Assembly: GCF_902801725.1 (NCBI RefSeq)
Contig: NZ_CADCJB010000011.1
Span: forward strand, 20,527 to 84,526
Origin: an uncultured Methanobrevibacter sp.
Lineage (GTDB): Archaea > Methanobacteriota > Methanobacteria > Methanobacteriales > Methanobacteriaceae
Direction: 5' to 3'
DNA length: 64,000 bases
The translations under genes and the position numbers were made by a program. Of this stretch, positions 54,931 to 64,000 are shown one piece after another. How positions within the stretch are numbered: position 1 is the stretch's first letter; each line of letters opens with the position of its first letter. The notes beneath the pieces are model-generated. The model ran no database searches. It had not been told where the DNA came from and worked only from the letters and a program-made list of their open reading frames with translations.

Positions 54931-55332
54931 TTAAACTACAACTTTTTCGATTAATTTTTCATTTGGAGCATCAACATTTACAAATTGCTTTCCTACTTTA
55001 TATAGGAAAATTGCAAGACCGTCTTTTTCCATATAGATTCCATCTTTGCCGTTAATTGTTTTATTCTGAGCACCAGGTTCAGAAGATGACATGTTTACAT
55101 CACCATTTACAGCAAAAGTGGTAACGGTTATGTTATCTTTTCCATTATCCATTACGGCTACTGTTATAATAGCTTCTTTGCCTTGGAATTCACCTGTTTG
55201 ATTAGTAACAGTTAATTCTTCATTAATTTTATATCCGTCTGGAGCATTAATGTCTGCCATAGCTGAAACAAAAGCTAATGACATAGCAAATGCTACTAAG
55301 ACTAAACTTATTAATAATATCTTCTTATTCAT
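54931..55332 (-). CDS. Small secreted protein, function unknown
   Basis: 133 residues. Signal peptide MNKKILLISLVLVAFAMSLA with a likely cut after VSA, then a beta-rich domain with several N-x-S/T sequons (VTNQTGE, NMSS, NKTING). I recognise no family beyond small methanobacterial secreted proteins. It stands alone; AGGTGAAAAA precedes the ATG. Confidence 0.7.
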   Translation of the reverse strand: MNKKILLISLVLVAFAMSLAFVSAMADINAPDGYKINEELTVTNQTGEFQGKEAIITVAVMDNGKDNITVTTFAVNGDVNMSSSEPGAQNKTINGKDGIYMEKDGLAIFLYKVGKQFVNVDAPNEKLIEKVVV

Positions 55333-55930
55333 TTTTTCACCTAATAATTTTTAATTATTATGTAATTAATAGTATACATTCATTAACATAAATACTTTTC
55401 ATCAATTTAAACAAAATCAGGACAATACGTGTGCGAACTTCCTATTTTGTATTTGATGTAACTTAATATGTTCATGTTTTCTATAGAAAAGTTAGCAATT
55501 ATTAAACCTGGAATTTTGCCCATTATTGGGAGTGTATGAATAAGTTTGATTTAGATAACAACTGAAAATCAGGACTTTTCAAAAGAGGGCATTAAACTTT
55601 AAACATAATGGATTTTTTATGTGGGCGGAGTTATGTGTATTTTAATGGCTAAAAAATAAAAAAGAGAATAAACTCAATGGGGTGTTATTTTTCACTGTGG
55701 ATTTTACATTGAAATTAATAAATAAGTTTTATGATTTAATTATCAGTTGTTTTAATCTGTTTTCTCTTAAATAGGTAAGTTTATTAATATCAGTTTATAG
55801 ACTCTAATTAAAGGAATAAATATTTTAAGCAGTAAATCCGTATAAATTGTTTAGAATAAGTGCAGATTCCTATTTTTTTAGGATTAACAAAGTATCATTT
55901 CAAGAAACGGATTTGTTTTGGGTTTTTAAT
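55333..55930. other. A+T-rich intergenic region
   Basis: About 600 bp. An 8-codon frame MCILMAKK (near 55633) follows GGCGGAG but is too short to support. The frame reading into the MFS gene from 55847 has no ribosome-binding site. No RNA or repeat is seen. Confidence 0.35.
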
Positions 55931-57169
55931 ATGTTATTGAATGAGGAGACTAAATTAAACAAACATCATTATAGAATTTTTGCCATGAGTTGGGCAGGTT
56001 GGGTTTTTGATTTCTATGATCTGGTTTTATTCACTTTTTTAGTATCGCAGCTTCAATCTAACCTACATTTTTCAGCCGAAATGCTTTCCTTGTGTTTGGG
56101 CATGTCATTATTTGCTACTGGTTTTGGTGGGATAATTTTTGGAGCACTAAGTGATAAATACGGGCGTAAAAAGGTATTGCAATGGACTATCATTATCTAT
56201 TCGATAGGAACTCTATTGTGTGCCTTTACATGGGACTTCTATTCTCTTTTAATATTCAGATTCATCACAGGTTTGGGTGTTGGTGGTGAATGGGCTACTG
56301 GCCAGACATACATTAATGAAACATTTCCTGACAAATTAAGGGCTAAATTTGGTGCTTTCATGCAATCAGGTGCACCGGTTGGAGTTATTTTAGCTTCAAT
56401 AGTTGGGGGATTGGTGACTCCTGTCATCGGTTGGAGATTGACTTTTCTCGTTTCTATCATTCCGGCAATTACAATAATTTTCATAAGAAGATATCTTGAA
56501 GAATCTGATGTTTGGATTCAGAACAGAGATAAATACGTTAACAGGAGCATTTTGAAGGAATTTCGGGAGTTAATTAGTCATGAATACAGAAAAATATTCC
56601 TGATATCATTGGTATTATGTATATTCGGAATGTCTGCATATTGGTACACTTATTCATGGTTGCCGACATATCTTGAACAGGAAAGAGATTTGGCATTGCT
56701 TAGTACAACATTTGGAGTTATTTTAATCCAATGTGGTGATTTTACAGGTTATACTACTTTCGGTTTTGTAGCGGAAAAGCTTGGAAGGCGTCCTGCATTT
56801 ACAATATACAGTTTTATCATGGCATTGGGAATATCAATGATAACAATTTTCTGGAATCAAATTGAACATGTTCATGATTTGCTTTATGTGTTCATGTTCC
56901 TAACCGGTTTTGGAACAGGATTCTTTGGAGGATTTGGATCATTGTTCTCGGAAATGTTCCCGACAAAAATCAGAAATACTGCTGTTGGAACGGTTTTCAA
57001 CCTTGCACGTGGAGCGCAATTCATAACACCGGTAATCATAACAACTGTCGCATCATACTTTGATTTGAGTTATGGTATTGCCATTGCAGCATTATTCGCC
57101 ATGCTTGTGGGTATTTGGATTTGGGTATTTCCTGAAACCAAAGGAACTGTTCTCAATGATTTGGATTAA
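55931..57169 (+). CDS. MFS transporter (aromatic acid/sugar-acid type)
   Basis: 412 residues and 12 membrane segments. MFS signature loops are GALSDKYGRKKVLQW after segment 2 and GFVAEKLGRRPAF after segment 8; segment 1 has WAGWVFDFYDLVLFTFLV, typical of organic-acid:H+ symporters. The start ATG at 55931 fits; translation from an ATG-less upstream frame would add residues not seen in the family. The substrate is unknown. Confidence 0.85.
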   Translation: MLLNEETKLNKHHYRIFAMSWAGWVFDFYDLVLFTFLVSQLQSNLHFSAEMLSLCLGMSLFATGFGGIIFGALSDKYGRKKVLQWTIIIYSIGTLLCAFTWDFYSLLIFRFITGLGVGGEWATGQTYINETFPDKLRAKFGAFMQSGAPVGVILASIVGGLVTPVIGWRLTFLVSIIPAITIIFIRRYLEESDVWIQNRDKYVNRSILKEFRELISHEYRKIFLISLVLCIFGMSAYWYTYSWLPTYLEQERDLALLSTTFGVILIQCGDFTGYTTFGFVAEKLGRRPAFTIYSFIMALGISMITIFWNQIEHVHDLLYVFMFLTGFGTGFFGGFGSLFSEMFPTKIRNTAVGTVFNLARGAQFITPVIITTVASYFDLSYGIAIAALFAMLVGIWIWVFPETKGTVLNDLD

Positions 57170-57233
57170 AAAAATAATGGTGGATGAGCAATCATCCGCT
57201 TTCATTTAATTTTTAAATTTGCTTTAAGTGCAA

Positions 57234-58961
57234 TTACTTTTTAATTGTAATGACAGTATTGTTTAAACCTAATATTTGGGAATACTCGATATTGTCTGAA
57301 ATGCTAATCAATCTATCAATATGCTCTGAATTTAAATCAGTATCCTCTTTTGGATTATATCCGATTCCGGAATACTTTATGGAAATAATTGTAGCTTTAT
57401 CATTGTCCCTTACAATCACGTCAATCCAGTCCAATTCATCGTTTATTTCTAGAATATAAATAAGCAGTTCTTTTATTGCTGAACTAACTAATTCGGATGC
57501 TTTTTTATCAGGCAAAAATTCCTGAACCTGTCTGGACAGATATATTGCATCGTTTTTGTTAGCATGAATGGTATACTCCAGCATCTTTTCATTTATGTCA
57601 TTATGTTTTTTTAGGAAGAATCCTGAGTATTCTCCGTTGGTTTTTCTGTTCAGGTACTTGGAGTATAAGTAAATAAAGAGGAGTGTTGCCATTTCCGATG
57701 CCACAAATGCAAACCAAATTCCATTTTCCTTCCAGATGATTGAAAACACGGATACAAATGTCACAGGGAATATCAGTCCGTTTAAAAGTGTAACAACGTT
57801 TGACAATTTGATGTTCTGTATGGATTGAAGATAGAACATGTACAGGAAGTTTATTGAAAATGCCAACAGACAGAATGAGAATATTCTAACAGCATTCATC
57901 ACGGAAGGAATCTGTGACGGATCGCTTACAGAGAATACGCATAAAATTGTCTGCGGAAATAGGGTAAACAGTGCTGTGAAAAATATTCCGAAAGCCACTA
58001 CTATCTTCAGTGATTTTCTTGCAACATACTCCACACCATTGTAATCCTTTTCCTGGTAATAGACAGATACGATAGGTAAAATTGACTGGGCAGTACCGAA
58101 TATGAATATACTCACTAATAGTAATGTGTTGCAGCACATGTTGAATGCAACCAACCCCACATTCGCCATAACTCCAAGGATTATGGAATTGACAATAACC
58201 AGTTTTATTGATTGGTACAGTGCTATTGAAGATGATGAAAACCCTGTTTTGCATATCTTTGCCATCAATTTCACTGATTTGCCAAACTCAATTTTGATTA
58301 TCTTCAATGTACGTTTAGGGTTGAAAAAATAAGTGGATGTATATATTGCTGCTATGAGATATCCCAATACCATACCCAATCCCGCACCGGCAATTCCCAT
58401 ATTAAAGTATTCTATTAAAATCACATCAAATACAACATTCAAGATGTTTGCTATAAGAAATCCTCTAAATTGTAATTGAACGAAGTTATCTGTTTTTACG
58501 AAGTATGCCAAAACGATAAAATAACACATGAATGGTATTGCCAAAAGATAATATTTGAAATATTCATAAACCAACGGTCTTAACTGGCTTGAATTGCATA
58601 ATATCTCAAGGAAGCTATTCGGAAACAATAATCCCAATATCATAATCATTAGGGATATTACTGTTATGCTGACAAGTGAAAGTGTGAATATGTAATTGGC
58701 CGTTTCATCGTTGAAGTTTGCTTTTTCACTGGTGGAAAGTATGGTGCCTCCAAATCCTATAAGCCAATATATCATGTTGACGAATTGGGCTAGGGGTTCA
58801 ATACTTTGAATGACTGACAGATTCATAGGACCCAACAGTGCGCTGATTATAAATGCATCAGCAAGAATCGCAAAATTACCTGCTATTGCAGCAAGCAATG
58901 TTGGAAAGAACAGTTCTTTAAACTTGGAATTTAGCAGGGAGTATCTTCTTTCATATGGCAT
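57234..58961 (-). CDS. MATE-family exporter fused to a GHKL-ATPase-like domain
   Basis: About 575 residues. Residues 1-440 form a 12-segment MATE transporter (FFPTLLAAIAGNFAILADAF, GIAGAGLGMVLGYLI). A cytoplasmic C-terminal domain (about 445-575) follows; its pattern (ELVSSAIKELLIYILEIND, then VIVRDNDKATIISIKYSG) resembles an RsbW-type HATPase with an altered N box. MATE pumps normally have no ATPase, so this may regulate or sense. It is 87 bp downstream of an ATP-grasp gene on the same strand. The start is ATG 58961 with GTGA before it, or GTG at 58970. Confidence 0.7.
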   Translation of the reverse strand: MPYERRYSLLNSKFKELFFPTLLAAIAGNFAILADAFIISALLGPMNLSVIQSIEPLAQFVNMIYWLIGFGGTILSTSEKANFNDETANYIFTLSLVSITVISLMIMILGLLFPNSFLEILCNSSQLRPLVYEYFKYYLLAIPFMCYFIVLAYFVKTDNFVQLQFRGFLIANILNVVFDVILIEYFNMGIAGAGLGMVLGYLIAAIYTSTYFFNPKRTLKIIKIEFGKSVKLMAKICKTGFSSSSIALYQSIKLVIVNSIILGVMANVGLVAFNMCCNTLLLVSIFIFGTAQSILPIVSVYYQEKDYNGVEYVARKSLKIVVAFGIFFTALFTLFPQTILCVFSVSDPSQIPSVMNAVRIFSFCLLAFSINFLYMFYLQSIQNIKLSNVVTLLNGLIFPVTFVSVFSIIWKENGIWFAFVASEMATLLFIYLYSKYLNRKTNGEYSGFFLKKHNDINEKMLEYTIHANKNDAIYLSRQVQEFLPDKKASELVSSAIKELLIYILEINDELDWIDVIVRDNDKATIISIKYSGIGYNPKEDTDLNSEHIDRLISISDNIEYSQILGLNNTVITIKK

Positions 58962-59048
58962 TTTAGTCACTACGTATTATTATTTTGATAGAATATGATT
59001 TTTGGCAAGTTAATTGCAATCCTATATGTTGAGGAGGAATTGGTCATG

Positions 59049-60740
59049 TTATCTTGAGGCGATTATAACTTCCTGAATATAATGTGGAGGAAGCTCTATC
59101 TTATAGTTTAAAACTTTCACCAATGCTTCAATACCTTTTCTACCACTTAACAATTGTTGATAAGTATTTTTTGGAACAAAAATAAGGCCTCCACTTTTAA
59201 CTTTTAAAAGGGCATCAAAAATAATTTCTACCTTCTCGGCTTCATTTTTATTCAATAAACTCTTATTTAAATTTACAACAACAAAATCAAAATTGCCTTT
59301 TATGTCATTGAGTTTATTATATTCAATCTGGAGTATGTCAATATCATCGCCAAATTGGTCGGTTACAAAAAGCCCGGTGCCGTGTCTTTCTATTTTTTTA
59401 ATCATGGGGATAACATCAGATAGATATTCCTCATCCTCTTTTAATTGGGGATATGTATCGTCCTCACTTAGAATTAATGAAAATACATTATGCTCAAGAT
59501 CTCTTAAGAAGTTTAAATCATGGTCCACATTAGCTTTATTTTCATTAACTAAAAATACATAGCCTGCAGCAGTATTCAAATCTTCAGTTTTTTTGAAAAG
59601 CATGTCATGATAAGTTGAATTAACTAGACTGCTGTTGTGAAATGCTTTTAATTTATTATTAATATTCACTATCGGTGATGAGCGGGCAATTATATTTTTT
59701 GGAGTAATGAAGAATTTTAACGTACCGTGGGCATATAAACTATATTTTTTATTCAGTTCACCATAGAACGATTTCGGTTTTAAATATGAATCCAGAATGC
59801 TGTCTGTTTCATGCTGACCTGAAATCCTGTCTAAAAATTCGGCGGGCATGCTTCCACCACATGGGCGGCAATTTACCTCAATTAAAACCGGACCGTTTTC
59901 ATCAATCATATATTCACCATGAACAGGTCCGTATTGAATTTCCAATGCATCAGCAACTTTGTAAGCATATTCCACCATTTCCGCTTCACCAAGGCTCAAT
60001 TCGTTCACGGTTTCACAGGAATCGTAAACGATAGCTCCTTCGGATGTTCTGACCTTATTGTATTTCCAAACTAGGGTCACCCGATGAATACCTTCATGGG
60101 TTACCGTATTGACAATGTATTCGGTACCGTTAATCCTCTCTTGAATTAGAATCTCATGGATTTTATCACCATAATAGTTGACATCATCAAATATATGATT
60201 GATTGATTCAATCATTTCGTCCCGATTAAGACAGATACGCACGCTTGCAGAACCAGCACTGTAGGTGGGCTTTAAAACAACTTCCTTTAGGTTTTCACTA
60301 TCATAAAACTCAACAGCTTCATCTATACTATGAATGACCTTTCCTTTTATGGAACGAAGTCCATTTTGAGCTAATCTGTTGTGCATTTCATTTTTTAAAG
60401 TCATTGCATCAAGGTTTTCAATTGAATTGCTTAAAAGACATAATTCATTAGATAATCTTGTAGCCAAAATGACGCCCCGTTCATTTCCTGGAACGATTAA
60501 AATAGGATTGAACTTTTTTACTTCCTCAAGGGTTTCCTCGAAGGTGTCCTTTTCATAAATCATGTCAAATTCATATGGGATTAGTTTATATTCTTCTAGG
60601 ACATGTTCTTCAAATTTTTTTCCACTCTCCGTGTTGGAACTCTTTAAATGTAATACGATGGGAGTATAGCCTCTGTTAATGATGTCTTCTATAAAATTTT
60701 TTCCAGTGGATATGCATTCAACAACTATGATGTTTTTCAT
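59049..60740 (-). CDS. ATP-grasp ligase with C-terminal methyltransferase-like domain
   Basis: 563 residues. An N-terminal pre-ATP-grasp domain (about 1-110) is followed by the ATP-grasp fold with VVLKPTYSAGSASVRI, EILIQERINGTEYIVNTV and the metal site PVLIEVNCRPCGGSMP. The last 150 residues look like part of a class I methyltransferase (GTGLFVTDQFGDDIDILQIE, then FDFVVVNLN), perhaps degenerate. Such enzymes join an amino acid or carboxylate to an amine, as in dipeptide or antibiotic-like product synthesis. The adjacent MATE exporter suggests make-and-export of a small product. GGTGATATT lies before ATG 60740. Confidence 0.75.
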   Translation of the reverse strand: MKNIIVVECISTGKNFIEDIINRGYTPIVLHLKSSNTESGKKFEEHVLEEYKLIPYEFDMIYEKDTFEETLEEVKKFNPILIVPGNERGVILATRLSNELCLLSNSIENLDAMTLKNEMHNRLAQNGLRSIKGKVIHSIDEAVEFYDSENLKEVVLKPTYSAGSASVRICLNRDEMIESINHIFDDVNYYGDKIHEILIQERINGTEYIVNTVTHEGIHRVTLVWKYNKVRTSEGAIVYDSCETVNELSLGEAEMVEYAYKVADALEIQYGPVHGEYMIDENGPVLIEVNCRPCGGSMPAEFLDRISGQHETDSILDSYLKPKSFYGELNKKYSLYAHGTLKFFITPKNIIARSSPIVNINNKLKAFHNSSLVNSTYHDMLFKKTEDLNTAAGYVFLVNENKANVDHDLNFLRDLEHNVFSLILSEDDTYPQLKEDEEYLSDVIPMIKKIERHGTGLFVTDQFGDDIDILQIEYNKLNDIKGNFDFVVVNLNKSLLNKNEAEKVEIIFDALLKVKSGGLIFVPKNTYQQLLSGRKGIEALVKVLNYKIELPPHYIQEVIIASR

Positions 60741-61101
60741 AATATCACCCTATGCTGTAAAAATAATTATTTAAATTTATAATTGTGGTTATATTTTTTT
60801 TTTATCGGTTTATATAAAAATAGTTTTACTTATTGCTGTAATTGGGCTATCAGTTTGTTTGGACTTTTTTTTGATTTGCTTTCGGAGATTTTTGGCTTTA
60901 AATTATTGGTCATGTTTTAATTATTGGAGGTGCAGTGCTGATGTGAAAAGCATAATTTTTCTCATTGATTGTTGGTCATGTTAAACAATCGGGGCTTTTA
61001 AAACAAAATGATTGATGCTGTAAATGAATAAATAAAAAACTTAAAATATTTATGTAATGGAATATATATTATATCAATAAAATTTTAAATATAGTGATTA
61101 A
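60741..61101. other. A+T-rich intergenic region
   Basis: About 360 bp between divergent genes; it must hold both promoters. A TATA-like TTTATATAAAA is at 60808-60818. No gene or RNA that I can support. Confidence 0.4.
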
Positions 61102-61629
61102 ATGAATTATCTTGTTCTTGCATTTCTTTTTATTTTGTCTGGTTTTTTCATGAAGTATTCTGATGACTTATATGATGAGAATCATGATATAGTTTTTTCA
61201 ACATTTTTCGGCATTTTATGTGCTGTTGCATCTGTTGCAGCTACAGTTTACAATACTGATGCGGCATATATTTTCATTTCTATCCTTATAGGCAATCTAA
61301 TAGCCTTAAAAGTAGATGGAATCCACCATATAGTTACTTTGATTGTTTTTTTAGCAGTGCTGTTGGCTGTGGGAATTCCTGATTTAAGTTTAGTTATTTT
61401 GCTGATTTGTATTTTAACCATTTTAGCTGATGAAGTATGTCATGAAATAATTCCAAAAAGGACTGAAAACAGGTTTTTAAATTTATTTTTTGAATACAGA
61501 TTTTTGATGAAGATTGTGGTATTATTGCTTGCTGTTTGCGGCGTATTTGATATTTGGACTTTCGTTTGCTTTATCTTATTTGATTTATCCTACGCTGGAG
61601 CAGAAATTGTTTTTAAAAGATTCAATTAA
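61102..61629 (+). CDS. Integral membrane protein, unknown function
   Basis: 175 residues with about six membrane segments. After segment 1 comes MKYSDDLYDENHDIV, an acidic motif recalling the DDxxD of prenyl-transferases, and before the last segments is ADEVCHEIIPKR. I cannot assign a family with confidence. It lies between the ATP-grasp gene (divergent) and the MFS exporter (convergent). Confidence 0.6.
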   Translation: MNYLVLAFLFILSGFFMKYSDDLYDENHDIVFSTFFGILCAVASVAATVYNTDAAYIFISILIGNLIALKVDGIHHIVTLIVFLAVLLAVGIPDLSLVILLICILTILADEVCHEIIPKRTENRFLNLFFEYRFLMKIVVLLLAVCGVFDIWTFVCFILFDLSYAGAEIVFKRFN

Positions 61630-61759
61630 AATGTGCCTGTGAAATTTTGGGGATTATTGATTTTTAGGTGTTTTTCAGTCCCATTCATTTGGTATTCTGA
61701 AATCAGAATCACTTTTATCAAAGATTTTTTTTTAAAAAAAGTTAATGAGAGATAAACTC

Positions 61760-63283
61760 TCATTTTTTAATTTTTTTATCATTTAACCTGAATGTCAGGA
61801 CAAAAACAATACCCATCAGGATAGTCGTTACTAACATTACGAATGCCATTGAGTCCTGAATAACGGTATCTGCAATGTTAATGACAGTACTGTTCTCTGA
61901 TTTAATATCATCCACATTTCCTACTTTTTGGAAGTAATCAAATATGTCCTGATGTACTTGTTCATTGCCTGAATATTCTGGTGCGTAGGTATCCACTCCA
62001 TTAGCAATGCCTCCAATTACTCCTAAAATTAGAATTATTCCGATAATTGCAGTACCCATTGATTCGCCTAATGTCTGACCGGTTGTAGTAATGCCTGATG
62101 CGTTATTTTGACTTTCATCAGGAATATTGACCAATGCAATATCTGTGCTTAAAGCCATTATGAAACCAATTCCAGATCCCAATACGAACATTCCTGGCAT
62201 TAAATCCAGCATTGTTGTATCTATTCTAAATTGATAGCTTAAAATCACACATCCGATGATTGCTATCATACTTCCAATTGCCATGAGCGACTTATGATTC
62301 AGTTTTTCAGTTAAACTCGGAGCAATCATTGCAAAAATAAGCAAACCTAAAGTCAACGGAAGTGTGGTCAAACCGGTATTAAATGCGTTTAGATTTAATA
62401 CAGTTTGCATAAACAGGGAAACTACAAATAAACCCCCTCCCATTACAATATAACTCAATAATATAATGGTTGAACCAACACGTAAATTTTTGTCTTTAAA
62501 TAAGTCCATATCAAGTAATGGTACTTTGCCTTTTCTTTTTCTTTTGATTTCAAACAATGCAAAGACTGCTAATGCAATTACTCCCAAAATAATTACAACT
62601 ATGCTGGTAGTGGTATCCTCACTCAGCATCAAAATACCTAAAACAAATAAAATAAGACCTATAAATGAAATTATAGTTCCGGTAATGTCCAAATCGCTTT
62701 TGGATTCGGTAGGTGCGAAATCAGGTATTTTATTTCGCATTGCTAAAATAATGATAACGATTATTAATTCACTTGCAAATCCATATCTCCAACTGAGAAA
62801 TGTTGTCATTATTCCTCCGAAAAGCGGGCCGACAGCAGCCGAAAGTGCAGCCATAACGCTCTCAATTGCCAAAGCAAATGTGCGTTTTTCTCCGGAATAT
62901 GTTCCACTTATTATGGAAACTGTTGCAGGTGTCATTAACGCCCCAGCAAGACCTTCTATCACTGCCCATCCGATAAATAACATTGTATCACTTTGACTTA
63001 TTGAGGCAGTGAATGTACCGATACCATAAAGTACAGCACCGATTAAAAACAGTCTCTTTTTACCAACTATATCTTGAAGTTTGGTACTTAACAGCATGAA
63101 TGCGGCAGTTATGAGGGTATAAAATGCCATAATCATTTGGATAGTGCTCACATCAGTATTCAAATCAGCAACAACCTGGGAAATACTGACGTTCATGAAT
63201 GTAGAATCCAAAGTTATAATAAAGGAAGCACAGGCCACTAATATTAGTGGAATCCAAGAGTGTTCCCTAATAGTTTTATTCAT
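61760..63283 (-). CDS. MFS multidrug exporter, DHA2 (EmrB/QacA) type
   Basis: 507 residues and 14 membrane segments. Family motifs are ITLDSTFMNVSISQVVADL in segment 1, TKLQDIVGKKRLFLIG in loop 2-3 and GWAVIEGLAGALMTPA in segment 4 and its flanks. A proton-driven drug or metabolite exporter is expected. AGGAGG lies before ATG 63283. It stands beside the terminal adhesin fragment and converges on the membrane-protein gene. Confidence 0.9.
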   Translation of the reverse strand: MNKTIREHSWIPLILVACASFIITLDSTFMNVSISQVVADLNTDVSTIQMIMAFYTLITAAFMLLSTKLQDIVGKKRLFLIGAVLYGIGTFTASISQSDTMLFIGWAVIEGLAGALMTPATVSIISGTYSGEKRTFALAIESVMAALSAAVGPLFGGIMTTFLSWRYGFASELIIVIIILAMRNKIPDFAPTESKSDLDITGTIISFIGLILFVLGILMLSEDTTTSIVVIILGVIALAVFALFEIKRKRKGKVPLLDMDLFKDKNLRVGSTIILLSYIVMGGGLFVVSLFMQTVLNLNAFNTGLTTLPLTLGLLIFAMIAPSLTEKLNHKSLMAIGSMIAIIGCVILSYQFRIDTTMLDLMPGMFVLGSGIGFIMALSTDIALVNIPDESQNNASGITTTGQTLGESMGTAIIGIILILGVIGGIANGVDTYAPEYSGNEQVHQDIFDYFQKVGNVDDIKSENSTVINIADTVIQDSMAFVMLVTTILMGIVFVLTFRLNDKKIKK

Positions 63284-63422
63284 TATTTAATCCTCCTTGT
63301 AACTGGTGAATTGTATATTCAAATGTAAGAAATTTTTAGTGAAAAAAAAAATAAAAATGTAAAGTAGATTTTGGAAAAATCTACTTAACTGCTATTTTAA
63401 CTTTAACAGATTTTGTATTTAC

Positions 63423-64000
63423 CTACTTAATTATTCCGAGTTTTTTGGCAGTTTTGTAGTCAACTTTTCCTGTCACTTTAAGGACCTTGTCGTTTTGGAA
63501 CTTTTTGACAGCCATGTTAAGGACCTTGTCGTTTTGGAACTTTTTGACAGCCATGACTGTGTAGTCCCAGTAGATGCCGTCAACAATCAGATAACGGCTA
63601 TTGTATTCAAGATAATAACCGTTGTTTTTTAAAGCCTTTGGATTTTTTTGACGACTGCACTGTTTTTGCTTCCCTTGGAAACTGTCTTGAATGCAGATAT
63701 GACCTTGATTTTAGAAGTTTTGGTCAGCTTATTGTAGTATCCGTTTCCTTTATATGAAACTGCAACCTTGAAAGTGCCTATTTTATTTAATTTGCTGATT
63801 TTAAAGATTGCTTTTCCGTTTGCATTGGTTGTGGCATAATAGTTAACTCCGCCAACCCTTAAACGAACTTGAGTATTCCTGATTGCTTTACCAGCATTGT
63901 CTTTTAAAATGACTGCAAACGCCTTGACTTTAACATTTAACTTGTAAGTTCTCTGATGAATAACCATTTTAGGATTTGCCTTTTTAACAGTGACCTTAAC
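63423..64000 (-). pseudogene. C-terminal end of an adhesin-like protein with a PG-binding domain, frameshifted (runs off the window)
   Basis: The minus-strand frame runs in from the edge with VKVTVKKANPKMV, an Ig-like repeat (VNYYATTNANGKAIFKISKL), then VSKGSKNSAVVKKIQ and an early stop at 63629-63631. A one-base shift there (CAAAGG for CAAAAGG) continues as KALKNNGYYLEYNSRYLIVDG and the end of a peptidoglycan-binding_1-like domain, VTGKVDYKTAKKLGII. That domain holds a perfect 39-bp duplication. It resembles the adhesin at 37-38 kb. In a pseudomurein organism the PG-binding-like domain may hold the protein to the wall. Could be a sequencing error in an A-run. Confidence 0.7.
63478..63555 (-). 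repeat. Perfect 39-bp tandem duplication
   Basis: Two identical units, 63478-63516 and 63517-63555, coding for 13 residues each (MAVKKFQNDKVL plus one). In frame, but it lengthens a compact domain. Confidence 0.95.

Noticed and set aside
55633..55659. MCILMAKK peptide after GGCGGAG, resembling a HypC start
   Set aside because: Eight codons only, no continuing similarity in any frame.

Overview
The window looks like chromosome of a low-GC, pseudomurein-walled methanogenic archaeon of the order Methanobacteriales, most likely Methanobrevibacter or a close relative. The evidence is archaeal information-processing genes (TFE, Spt5, pelota, RadB, Pth2, aEF-1beta, Rli1, ArcS), methanogen genes (methanogenesis marker 8, MfnE for methanofuran, HypC, a CofE-family protein, the bifunctional FBP aldolase/phosphatase), a MraY-like/MurG-like pair expected for pseudomurein synthesis, and secreted Ig-repeat adhesin-like proteins. 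No species name can be read from the sequence.

Layout. 1-9.5 kb: glmM end, OB-fold protein, remnant of a queuosine-precursor transporter, DNA ligase, ThiC, marker protein 8, DnaQ-like exonuclease, Cdc48 ATPase, prephenate dehydrogenase. 9.7-15.7 kb: pelota, MraY-like/MurG-like pair, flavoprotein disulfide reductase, HypC, ACT-domain regulator, tRNA-Ile, MIP18-type Fe-S protein. 15.7-22.6 kb: tfe-HD-arcS operon, UDP-sugar dehydratase/aminotransferase operon, CofE-like protein. 22.7-27.3 kb: ftsZ, secE, spt5 and the L11-L1-L10-L12 operon, in which L11 and L12 both carry internal out-of-frame deletions. 27.7-38.1 kb: a secreted M14-type peptidase/adhesin, alaS, thiI, tRNA-Leu, fbp, and a second adhesin-like protein. 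38.1-42 kb: accessory genes (DUF3781, a frameshifted FtsX permease with its ATPase, RhuM). 42-50 kb: lipid, tRNA-modification, recombination and translation genes. 50-55 kb: membrane protease, an unusual non-coding region, TadA/TadC pilus genes, a methyltransferase. 55-64 kb: MFS transporters, a MATE transporter with an ATPase-like tail next to an ATP-grasp ligase, and the broken end of a peptidoglycan-binding-type adhesin.

The most interesting non-coding region is 50.97-51.36 kb. A strong promoter there is flanked by two DtxR/IdeR-type operators (TTAGG-N4-CCTAA). It is followed not by a gene but by three perfect stem-loops, the last showing CCTCCTC, an anti-Shine-Dalgarno sequence, in its loop before a T-rich tail. 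This looks like an iron-responsive small RNA, or the leader left behind by a lost iron gene.

Several genes are broken: the transporter remnant, L11, L12, the FtsX permease (22-bp tandem duplication) and the terminal adhesin (1-nt frameshift plus a 39-bp duplication). Two genes with good ribosome-binding sites appear to start at ATT. Because L11 and L12 are core ribosomal genes, assembly or sequencing error must be excluded before any of these is read as biology.
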